NCBI GenBank assembly: GCA_015501055.1
Contig: JADNYV010000020.1
Coordinates: 248,001-312,000 of the forward strand
From: Mucidula mucida
Taxonomy: Eukaryota > Basidiomycota > Agaricomycetes > Agaricales > Physalacriaceae
Reading direction: 5' to 3'
DNA: 64,000 nucleotides
The translations under genes and the position numbers were made by a program. Below, one piece after another: positions 47,296 through 57,699 of this stretch (positions are counted from its first letter, which is position 1; each line of letters opens with the position of its first letter). Under the pieces are notes generated by a model that searched no databases, was not told the origin of the DNA, and worked only from the letters and a program-made list of their open reading frames with translations.

Positions 47296-50116
47296 TTATG
47301 CAGGAACTTCTGCCGTCGCTTTAGCAGCAAAGTGAAGGGTCCAAGAAGAAAGTAACCGCTTCGCATTCACCTGCTCCCCAGTGAGGCTATACATAAAGGT
47401 AAGTGGCACGCCCCACATTCGCAGCGAAACACATACCCAGGAGTTCCATAGGTGAGCGGGGCCATGAACGCGAACATGACAAACAGCAACACAGCAAAGA
47501 TGACAACAATAATGGGCCCTTTCAGACCGATGTCAGCATGCTCGAACTTTTTGTGACGAACATCCTTCGGGCCCTGCAACGAGATCGGGTAATTGACGGT
47601 GTCCGATAGCATAAAGTTCAGGACTGAGCCAGCAATCAATGCTGAGGCCAGATGTGAGGGCAGATAATGATGTATAAACAGTTGTCGGTTCATCAGGAAG
47701 AACGGCGCATAGTGGACTCCCCAAACAACGAAGAAGAAACCAGTCGAGTTCCAGAGCCGATTACGGACAGCTAGCGATTGATCAGCTAGTAGTTGATGAG
47801 GCAAAATAACTGTAACTTACGTTCTTCAATAGGCTGATTGTTACGTCGTCTGGCTAACAAGTCGGCCCCAAGAATACCGACAAAGATGGACAAGGCGACG
47901 ACACATGTCCACCAACCGAGGATATTACCGATGAGGTATATCTGCCGCTGATCTTCGTTTTCGGTCCAAAAGCTGATTCCGCTCAGTAGGAACGGCCAAT
48001 TGATCGGGCTACTGGCGTAAGGATGCGAGGCAGTCAAACCGGCATTGTGTTGCATCATCAACAGTTGTAGCTCTGCCCACTTGCGGAAGAAATTCATGCT
48101 CTTCGGTACTTTCGCGGGAGAGGCTCCAGTCCGGTTCTTGAGATCCTCGCCGTCTAGCATCAATGTTAGTCAAGACAACTGACTGCAAATAGTGGACATA
48201 CTCTCAGCAGCGACAATCTCGTCTACGAACCAAGTCGCCGTCTTTTCAGATGGATTTTTGTTTCCATTAATTTCCTGTTGCTTAAACGCCCATTCAGGTA
48301 ATTGCTTGCTATGCGTCCACATCGACACGCGGGTTGGAACATGGATGAGTCGGAAGTAGCCAGACTTGCTCTTCCAAGCCTCGCCATCGTGTGCGTCGAG
48401 AAGGTGGAGTCGGAATAGGGTATCATTATAACGTGAAGTGTCGTCTCTTGCCCATGTCGTGAACTCCTGATTCGTCGGCATGAGCGGGGAGGCTACATCG
48501 TGTGTGAGAAGGAGAGTGTTGGTGTTGACGTGTAGTAGTTGAATCATGTCATCGTGACGAACGATGCGACCACGTCCGGTTTCCGGAAGGGATTTAGTAG
48601 GGATGATCTGCCAGAAGTTGTTGGTGTCATTGTGCCCGTAACCTGTGACCTGTTGTCCTATTATAAAGGTCAATGACTGAACGAAATACGAGGATAGCGA
48701 CATACCCTGGCTACTGATACGGCCATCATCATACTTGAGGGGATACCGCTCAACATGGGAATGAAGGAAAACCTTCGTATCCTTGTGTCGCATGTTTATC
48801 GTATCAAAGTAACGAATTTCTGAGATGTTGTTATTAAAAGGCTTTTAGTGAAGACGACGAACGAACTAACCATGGCTGTTGAGGAGCATCTCATTCCCGG
48901 AAAGAGTTTCCTGGAAAGCGGGACTCATGAACGAGTCGCCGGGACCGGATTGCGTGAGGATGGCAAAGTGAACATAGAAGAAGGATAGGTATATCACAAA
49001 CGGCACCAATATAAAACCAATGGCGCGAGCTTGGAAATGTTTCCAGAAATGTTCCTGCAACAAAGTCAGCGACGTTTGAAATTGCGATGATGGCGCTCAT
49101 ACCATACTGTTTCCTTTCTTATAATCAAGAAGCTCCCAAAGGTCGATCATGGTGGCGACACCGATAGTAGCTACAGTGAGGATTCCGTTGACTTTAGACC
49201 CCCAAGTACACGCCATGAAGACTCCGGTCAGAATCAACCAGACATACCACTGGGCAGAGAACTCCCTGTTGACGTACGTTAGACGCGACGATAGACGAGC
49301 ATAGGGAACTGACCAATATCTCAGTTTCTGGAATCGGATGTACGAGTAGATGGTGAGAGACATGAAGAAGATGAGAGTGGCATCGAGGAGAATAAGACGC
49401 GACTGGGCGACGTGCGCGTTATCTGAAATAGCGTGAGCAACCTGTTCCGCGGAGGAATTGGGAAAAAGTACCAAAGAGGACCAGACATGCCGAAAAAGCA
49501 GCGATGACAGTAGGATGGCCCGTCTGCTTCATGATAGCGTAGACGACAGGAACAGTGAGACTGCCGAGGATGGCGGGCAGGGCGCGCATGCCAATGTATG
49601 GGACATGGTGGTCGGTGTAGCTGTCGCCAATGTTCTCGAACTGAAAGTTGCCGTCAAAGCCCACGAACCAGCCCGCGAGCCCAAAGAGCAGCTTGGCGAA
49701 TGGAGGGTGGACATCAAAGTAATACGTCCGGAGAATGTAATAGGAGGCGAACTTTCCAAAATGAACTTCGTCGAATCTGGCGACGCGGGTTGAGCTGGAG
49801 AAACGGGCTGAAAGGCGAGCACGTACACGACTTGGTCGGGTTGGTTCAGTTTGAATAGGCGTAGCGCGAACGCCAAGAAGGTTAGCACGGCGACCACAAT
49901 GGCGCTCGCCTTGTCTGTCTCGAGTATTCGCTCGAATGGGTGAGGGTCTCGCTGCTATAGACGGCGTCAAACGGGCTCGGCGGCGGGCAACAATGGACGC
50001 ACTGGCGGCTTGTACACGTGGTCAGCCTCTTCATCTTGTTGGGTGTCGTCAATATGCGAGAGAGGCTTTCGCTGGCGTAAAGGCTTGGCCGTCACCGACG
50101 ATGACGCCGCGGGCAT
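47296..50116 (-). CDS. PMT4: Protein O-mannosyltransferase Pmt4
   Basis: About 800 residues in ~9 exons. The start is taken as ATG 50116 (MPAASSSVTAKPLRQRKPLS); an in-frame ATG at 50218 exists but would leave only 15 bp to the upstream neighbour's stop. Blocks in order: VVFDEVHFGKFASYYILRTY with the catalytic DE pair, FDVHPPFAKLLFGLAGW, RLILLDATLIFFMSLTIYSY, SGPGDSFMSPAFQETL, a MIR region (HKDTKVFLHSHVERYPLKYD, GQQVTGYGHNDTNNFW, HDVASPLMPTNQEFTT, QQEINGNK), and C-terminal membrane helices (FFFVVWGVHYAPFFLMNRQL, FIHHYLPSHL, PLTYGTPGL). It transfers mannose from dolichol-phosphate mannose to Ser/Thr of membrane-anchored proteins in the ER, acting as a homodimer. The match to yeast Pmt4 is stronger than to Pmt1 or Pmt2. 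Confidence 0.93.
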
Positions 50117-50233
50117 GGCAATGGGGAGCAGGGGATCAATGAGGGAAAGTGTAAACTCAACGTTCGGTTGCAGAAAAGGTCGGGAAACTCTGCTTATGTA
50201 AACTGATGGATCTGCCACGACTTTGATTGGGAC

Positions 50234-52201
50234 TCATAAACCGTCTACGACTACTTTAGCAGAAGACGAAACCTCCCATTGTAACAACAAGTTGAGCTTT
50301 CCCTGCGCTGGAACCGTGCAGAGAAAGTTGATCTTGCCATCCTTACCCAGCGACGACACATCTGTGTCTGTGTCGTCCGACCCCTCCCATTGCGCCAGAA
50401 CACCATCTTCCACATTGACATGCGGGACACGCCGCGCAGCAGCAGCAGCGGCATCCTTCGTCTTCATTGTCCCCGTCATCAGCCCAGGAAGCGACAATGC
50501 AGGCTTCACCAACTTGACCGTGATCTGCTCGTCTTCAGATATCGGAATTTGCTCCAAAATCTTCAGATTCTCGACAGTATATTCCGCTTTGGCATTGTGC
50601 ACGGTAATGCGCTGTGAATAGACATGGACCGAGGATTTGTTGTAGAAGCCAGTCTGGGACTTTTTCTTGCTCTGTGGATGGTACGTGATGCGCACAGTGG
50701 GATCTAGTCCCAGCGGGCAGTCGAATACTTCCTGGGGACTGACAGACGCCAGGGTGGTGCGCGAGATGAAGCTGCCGTCCACATAAACGCTAGCTCCACC
50801 AGGAAGGAGCGTATATTCTGACGAATTCTTTATTTTGGCCTGCGAACAGAAGGTCATTAATGGGTTCAACGTTATCAAGCGAGCGTACCTTTAAATGCGT
50901 CCGTGCATCCACCTTGGGTACAGAAACCCAAGACATAGACGCGTCGAGTTGAAGTTCTACAATCGTAAACGTGCGCTCAGTACCATCTGATGGAATGGTG
51001 ACCACCCCAGGAATCCTATATGTCGCGCTGACATTGCCTTTAGAATTGACATATGAACCAAGATAATTCATATCTCCAGGTCCGTCATCAAATAGGGCAA
51101 ATCCCATGTCATCGTCATTTTCTTCCTCTGCTTCAGAAGGAGCTGAACGGGCGAGTCTCATCATTTTTGTTCGAGACTCTCGAGGAGGCGGTGGAGGTGG
51201 TCGTCGAACGGAAAGCGTCCATGGCTGCAATGTTGGGACTTCAACACCAAAGGTCGGCGACGCAGTCTCGAGTGTAATTGGTACATTCTCCCAAGACTAG
51301 CAAACCAAGTCAGTTTACAAGCTAATCATGTTTCTTTGTAAACATCCTGACCTCGCCAGTCCTTTGGCTGATGCCCGCTTTGTATATCAGGGTAGCCGGT
51401 TTCTCCTTCTCTTTCATGACTACCCGGATATCGTATAGCGCTTTCCAATTAGAATTGGAGACAGCTTTAGACAGAATAAGACAGAGGTCTTGATTGAAAC
51501 AAGAGGCTACTACGCACCATACATAACAACAAGTTCCACTTCCCCTTCTTGCTCTGTCACAACACCCACAGACACGCGTTGCGCGAGTATCGCGACGTAT
51601 TCAGAGTCGGCTGGCTGCTTCAATTTTCTCTTCTCCTCGTTGATAGCAGCCTCTGTCACCTTGAGTTTCTTTTCGAGCGCCACTATCTTCTTGTCCAACT
51701 TCTCTCCAGCAGTATCGTAATTATCCACGACACCAGTCAAAGATGTCGCTTCAATATGTTGGACATTCATGGTATTGATGAAGGCTTCTAGAGCAGCCAG
51801 CGACTTTTTGCACCGGTCCAAAGACTTGTTCGCCAAATCGCGCTCCTCCTCAAGTTCAACAAGCCTGGGGGACGATTGAGGCGCGGAAGGCGCAGATATC
51901 AGCGCAAGCGTCACGTCGTGAATCGTGGCATTTCCACGACCTTCAACCCTACAATGAGAATCCAGGTTGGTTCACCTCGTTTCGTTTTAAGAGAAAGACC
52001 ATCCACACACCTCAACGACTGCGAGTCCAACACGTTCGGGAGACCAGATATATGAACTTGGTTTTGACCAGGCTTAACTTTGAAAGAGCATGTCCTAGTT
52101 ATTTCGGCTCGTCCGCTGTACAGACTGACTTTGATAAGCTTGGAACCAGTATGGGCGGCGATGTTGACAGTGTTGATGGCGTCGGGGCTCGTGGCACCCA
52201 T
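50234..52201 (-). CDS. DUF4139/DUF4140 (mucoidy inhibitor A family) protein
   Basis: Starts MGATSPDAINTVNIAAHTGS at 52201. The N-terminal DUF4140 part has VSLYSGRAEITRTCSFKVKP and the motif ISGLPNVLDSQSLRVEG; then a coiled coil (~LVELEEERDLANKSLDRCKK through AINEEKRKL), and the DUF4139 beta domain with YDIRV, LIYKAGISQRTGESWENVPI, TLETASPTFG, YRIPGVVTIPSDGTERTFTI and LLPGGASVYVDGSFISRTTL, ending LLLQWEVSSSAKVVVDGL. The family is widespread in fungi and bacteria, with no agreed enzymatic activity; fungal members are usually cytosolic. Length and order are normal. It lies head-to-tail with PMT4, with 117 bp between its stop and the preferred PMT4 ATG. Confidence 0.88.
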
Positions 52202-52429
52202 GATATGCGGTCAGGGGGAGGTTAGGTGAACGTTAAGCCACGTTCAAGTATTTGTATTCAAACGGTGCCGGAAGCCTGCAATGTGAACATGACTGAGTTT
52301 AAGCAAGCGTGATTCAGGATGCGTGGTCATGGTGAAGCCAGCTGTCCAGCTCTGGACTTCGAATTGAGACTCGGAAGCGATGATATAGAGCACCTCTCAT
52401 ATTCTTTGTGATCTCAATTCAGTCATGCT

Positions 52430-53512
52430 CATCTTTATCATGGCGCGAACAATCAGTAGACAGGCAGTTCAGTTGTTCATCGAAATTCATCTCCAGTAGA
52501 TACCTCATCGTGAGATTGAAAGTTAAGGTAGAAGTGTATTGTGTACAAATATATAGCCGGTCTAAGAGAATCAGCAAACGTTGTCCAAGCAGCCTGAGTA
52601 CTATACCTTGTCTGTACACGGTCAATAACTTTAAGGGAACGTGATACCATGGCGTCCTCGAGATCACCTCATCTCTATCAATCCAGGTAGGCGCCTTGAC
52701 GAGCGCGAATGTATCCTTGCCCCAAGTAAGCCAACATTCTTGCAACGGCGGCGTCGTTGGCGAAGATGTATAACTGGAAGGATCACCTGAACGATCGATT
52801 TTAGCACATTCATTGAGGCCCAGTCGTTGTTATTGCGCAGGGATGGGAATGGTCGTGGCTCTGGTTAATAAGGCCCTAGGGGGAATGCATACGCGGGGTG
52901 TGCGAAGACACGATATGCAATCTGTGTAAATGCTGCAGGCCTCGCAAGAAAGCAATATATTCACTGTTGTTAGAAATTCACCAGTCATTGCACCGTCACT
53001 CCAACCGACGACAGCAACCTTGGGGGCCATAGTGTATATCGCCATAGCCTGCTTATGGAGAGCGGCATGAGCGCCACCATAGGTCTCAGAGACCGAAAAG
53101 CCACTAGATTGAAATGATCCTTGACGAGTTGTATTGCTTGATCATGCATTTGATGACTCTACAAGAAAGTCATAATCGGGCAGCAAAGACGACTCACGTT
53201 TCCATGTTCACAACGATAAGCTCGCAACCCTACCCTGCATACTGTACCGAGTCGACATGCCATTATTCTAATGAGAACCTAATCATCGCCAGCGAGAGAC
53301 CTTGGCATTGTAGAACGAAGAATTATTCAGTGCTGAGTGAATTCCCGCCATCAAGGTTCCAGACGTCAGCAGACTTAGACATTGGATGTGCAGCCCCAGA
53401 CGCAAGCAGGTCAAGAGTGATAGAGTCCAAAGCCAAACAGACCAGTCAATCCGAGAACATAGAGTTGCAAGATCCCAACCGATAAACCGAACTTGACAGC
53501 AAGCTGAGGCAT
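52430..53512 (-). pseudogene. Dead paralogue of the secreted alpha/beta hydrolase
   Basis: Pieces follow the order of the intact gene at 44744-46084. A signal-anchor start MPQLAVKFGLSVGILQLYVL at 53512 runs into a stop after ~33 codons. The nucleophile elbow region reads KVAVVGWSDGAMTG (~52981-53019), followed by a donor at the same position as in the intact gene, then GLQHLHRLHIVSSHTP for GLDMAMNYTDRVDRVF. Later WGKDTFALVKAPTWI matches WGADAFALIEAPVWI, and MRYLLEMNFDEQL matches MRYFLEMEYDGQL. The oxyanion segment and acid region are scrambled by stops and indels. So it is an old dispersed duplicate on the same strand, with PMT4, DUF4139 and the DOPA dioxygenase gene between the copies. Confidence 0.75.
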
Positions 53513-53579
53513 TCCTGTTTAGGTTCTCAAGACACAGCCACCACCTAGCTTGAGTATCTGCCAGTTGGTGGTCATAACG

Positions 53580-56035
53580 ATGTTCAATTCACCACGTCCT
53601 GCTCAGCGATATGGCGGCTCAACGTCGGCGAATGGCTTTGGTGGCAGTTTTGTCGACGAAAACCCGCTTTCCAGCTCGGTGTACGATGGCCTTGACCCTT
53701 GGAGTGCAGCGCCGAGCCCGTCTCCGACGCCCATGCCGCCCGCGTCTTCCACTTTCAGTTCAGTTATAGGTACGTTCACCTCGCTGTGCACGAAATATCT
53801 CACGAAATGTGCTGTAGCCGATGCTACGCTTCCGTCGATATACAACGCTGCATTTGCCGCGGTCGACCCGGCTAATACAGGCGAAACGTCGGTGGGCTCG
53901 TTATCCAGAGTGCTTGCAACGGCGTCTCTACCTGCGTCGACCATTGACAGGGTATTTCCCTCCTTCCCATCTACCATCGGTGCTGAAATGGTTTCACAGA
54001 TTGTCAGTATTGTTAGCTCCAAGCCACGCGTGTCCAGAACAGAGTTCTTCGTAGCCCTTGCTCTTGTCGCGTTGGCGCAGGACGGAAAAGGTCTGTCTAG
54101 TCAACTGTCGCTTACTTCTCGTCCTGATACTCCATCCAGATGTCAGCGTCGAACAGGTCGCAGCGTTATCATCCCAAAACACCCTCCCTGAGCCTAAGCT
54201 TGATTTAAGCAATTTGCAACCCTCCCAGTCCGCCTTCTCTCCTCCCTTCAAACAAAACAATAGTAGTATTGTCCGCGCTCCTCTCCCCACTTATGCTTCT
54301 GACGACCCCTGGAACACTAGTCGCATGGTTAGCGGACCTTCCAATTTCAGCGGTTTCGAACCACCTGCACCTATTCGTAATGGGGCGCCATCTTCTTTAG
54401 CAGGGAGTGGCCTTCCGTCAGAATGGTGGAAAAGACAAGACAGCGTATCTGTCACCATATTGGGTCAACAGGGTTTCATCCTTAATCGGTACACCGTTTA
54501 CCAAGTCAAGTCGGAGGTACTTCTTTCTCCTGTCCACTGCTCATGCCAGCTAACCTCGAACACTTGTGCAGCTTGGCTCTCCAGTAACGCGTCGTTATTC
54601 CGAATTCGTTTTCTTATGGGATGTCTTGACTCGACGATATCCATTCCGCCTGTTCCCTGCGTTACCTCCGAAACGTATCGGCCCCGACGACTACTTCCTC
54701 GAACAGCGTCGAAGAGGATTAACCCGCTGCCTCAATTATATCAGGTAATTACCCACTGTTTTTCAAATCCAAGCTAATATTTTACAGGAATCACCCAATA
54801 ATCAAAGATGATGCCGTGTTAGCTGTCTTCTTAACGGAATCTTCCTTCGAGGAATGGCGGAAGCATACCGCCATTTCTCTCGATGAAGAATCAGCCAGCA
54901 AGCATATTGACAAAGTCGAAGAAATGGCTATTCCTAGCGACCTGGAAGATAAAATCGCGTAAGTGTATCTGTTTAACAGCAATACGGAGGACGCTCATCT
55001 ATGTCTCAGCACTGTGAGAGGCAGAGTTAACCCTCTCATTGATCAGTGGCAGAGGATTTGCATCCTGGCCGAAAGAATAATAAAGAGGCGCGAAGCAGCA
55101 GCGGTACGAGGCCCACCACGACGTCCTTTTCTCCCGACTCACTCGGCTTCTTTACCTTTCTCTGCTTCTGCACCTGCCTCTCCGACGATGTCAACCCATT
55201 CTTCCATCACTTCTGCGGCTCCTACAATGAACTCCTTCATCGAATTCTTCTCTGCTGCGACTACGTCACCTTTGGATGAACAGGGAGATCTCGCTAGGTT
55301 GACAAACACAATCCGAGCAGTGGTGGAAGTCAATGAGCACTGCTGGCGTGGTGATGAATGCGAACTGTCAAACGGAGTACGGATGGGCCTCGAGCAGGTC
55401 GCCGCTCATTGTCAAAGACACACTGAGGTTTCTGAAATCCGGGTTTGTGGACCCTTACCGTGTGACCTTTGCTTGACTTACGAAGTCTTGTAGACGCGAG
55501 TCCTCTTTGACACCACTCTGGAAGCCCTGAAGGTCAGGTTACACTGTGAGGGTTTGCTTGGACAGGTTGCTAACCCCATCCCAGGCACAGCGCGACTTGT
55601 ATGTCGCGGTCCGTGACCTACTGATTCGCTACGACAGGCTCTCGATCGATCAAGTTGAGCGTTTGAAGAAGCGAGTAGAGTCAACGTCTCTTAAGCTGGA
55701 GGGAGTAAGGGCCCAACAGAAGGATGGCTGGCAGGACGAAGTAGAGCGGCTGAGTGCGCTTTACGAGAAAGATCAAGCTACGATACTAGCTCAATTGAGC
55801 AGGAGAGTGTTCATTCGTGCTTGGTAGGCTCCGCTCTCTTTTCGTCCGGCCTGCATGGGCTTACCGATCTGTTAGTATGTGGCATGAGCTGCGAACAGTG
55901 CTCCACAACAGAGAAAACACGCTTGTCACGGTGTTAGTACAAACTTTCACCCGAGAAGAGCAGGAGTTTGCGGAAAGCATCTTTAACAATTGGGTATCGC
56001 TTTCTGAAGGGGTGGAGGGTATGCCTTTCGAATAA
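53580..56035 (+). CDS. MVP1: Sorting nexin Mvp1 (SNX8-like), PX-BAR
   Basis: Start ATG 53580 (MFNSPRPAQRYGG); several short introns. An N-terminal disordered region with DPWS motifs and an EH-like helical domain (YNAAFAAVDPANTGETSVGS, FFVALALVALAQDGK) are followed by a PX domain (DSVSVTILGQQGFILNRYTV, VTRRYSEFVFLWDVLTRRYP, FRLFPALPPKRIG, EQRRRGLTRCLNYIRNHP) with the PI3P-binding Arg/Tyr and Lys residues. A BAR-type helical C-terminus follows (QRDLYVAVRDLLIRYDRLSI, LYEKDQATILAQLSRRVFIR, ALVFTREEQEFAE-like end ESIFNNWVSLSEGVEGMPFE). The order and the RRYSEFV/PPKR blocks match Mvp1, which forms PI3P-coated tubules on endosomes and carries Vps10-type cargo in a retromer-independent route. All exons are in frame. 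Confidence 0.9.
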
Positions 56036-56301
56036 TTCTAGCCTATTGCACGTAACCGGACTCCTCATATACCCGCACCTCACGATCTATTATGACCCAT
56101 CTACAGAGCTTTGCTTGAAACATTTTGCTCGGTTTGACAATCATCCCGATAGCCGGGAGCACAAGCTGCATATTCGGAGCTGTACCGGTTCCTACGTTCG
56201 ACCTTTTCTTGCGAGCTAACTTTGTATAGCATGGCCTTTGATGTCGGGCGAATGGTATAAATACAGTATCATGGCTTCAGCAAGCGGCTAGTCCAACTGT
56301 G

Positions 56302-57569
56302 ATGCCTCTTCAACTCGCTCGAAAGTATGGACAGGTCAGTTTCTTTGAGAAACTTGGCATAGCAGCCGTTACGGTTACGCTACGTGAGTTTTTTCACTCG
56401 AGAGTTGGTTCCACAGATGACCCAGATTACAGCATTTTATCTCGTTGCAAGGACTATCGCATTCCCCTTCACTTCTGACAGAAAGAAAGCATTCCGGGAG
56501 ATAACGTCACAGGCGCAGATACGCTACATCTTCAAAAATCTCTCCTGTAATCAAACGCAATGGCTACTCGATGCGGATGACGTGACGTACAAGAAATACA
56601 TCAAAGCAAGTGGGAATGAAGCGTGCGTTGAACTCTTGGACGACGGAGCAAAGTTGATGTGGATTGGCCCGAAACATACGGAGAAGGTCTTACTGTATTT
56701 TCACGGTCGGCATTCAATCGTATCCGGGAAAACTTCTTTCTCAGCGCTGTGCTTATCCTAGGTGGCGGCTACTTCTACCCCATGCTAGAGCCCCATGTGT
56801 ACTTTCTGGACTATGTTCGACGCGAATTGGAAAAGAAGGGAACGACTGTTGGGGTCGCGACGTTGGCGTATAGTGAGCTGAACAGCCGCCACGTCTGTTG
56901 ATCCAAGACTAATTCTCTACAGCCCTCCTACCTGATGGTGGGTTCCCGGGGCCTCTCCGTCAGGCAAAGCACGCGATCGACCACCTCATTGACTTGGGCG
57001 TCAGTCCCCAGAACATCGTGCTCATGGGCGACTCAGCTGGAGGAAACATGATCACTCAAGTCCTTGCGCATCTCCTTCGACCCCTTCCCTCCGTACCAGC
57101 CTTCAGCGTCCACGTTCGCCTGGGAGGTGCATGCCTCATTTCGCCCTGGGTGGCGCTTGAAGGGGACATATGCACCCAGTCGTTCAAAGATAACGATTCT
57201 AAGGACATCGTCACTGAGGCTGCTTTGCAGTCGTGGGGCAAGACCGTGATGGCATACGTGCCATTGTCGTTTATACCGTACGCAGACGCGCTTCGAGCGG
57301 ACAAGGACTGGTTTGACGGTCTGCATGGGGTGATCAATAGGGTTCTCGTCACTTCGGGGCAATGGGAGTGTCTGAGGGATGCGCAAATCGAGTTGTACGA
57401 AAAGTATCTTTTACCCGTCCATGACGACGTGCAGTTCATGCTGCAGGAGAATGGCGTGCACGACGATTTCATACTCGAGTTTGATGCAGCGAGGAGGGAG
57501 AAGTATTCAGAGTTCTTAGGCAAAGTGGTCGAGTGGGTCTCGCAGACGTTTGACAGTATGCCTTCATAA
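56302..57569 (+). CDS. Alpha/beta hydrolase fold-3 (HSL-type) esterase
   Basis: Start ATG 56302, MPLQLARKYGQVSFFEKLGI, with a hydrophobic segment GIAAVTVTLPFYLVARTIAF completed by an intron ending in ATTACAG (~56438). The oxyanion-hole HGGGYFY is split by an intron (56706-56761), and the nucleophile lies in LMGDSAGGNMI. A later SP/W region (CLISPWVALEGD), acid-containing VLVTSGQWECLRD and His in ENGVHDDFILEF complete the triad, followed by a C-terminal helix and TFDSMPS. This is the hormone-sensitive-lipase-like family common in Agaricomycetes as multi-copy genes; the N-terminal membrane-like segment suggests an ER or lipid-droplet location. Substrate unknown. It converges on the hydantoinase gene with 130 bp between stops. 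Confidence 0.87.
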
Positions 57570-57699
57570 TCAGATTCTCGCATTCTATGACTTGTACTCT
57601 TCGATGACAGATCTGGGAGTTTTGTATTCACCCACCGGGATGTACTTGTGGTCCAGACTAAGTGTGAGTAGTATTAGTGATGATTTAACAGAAGAGAAC

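Noticed and set aside
50117..50218. Upstream in-frame start for PMT4 at 50218
   Set aside because: It would leave 15 bp to the stop of the upstream gene on the same strand, too little for a promoter and leader; ATG 50116 is preferred.
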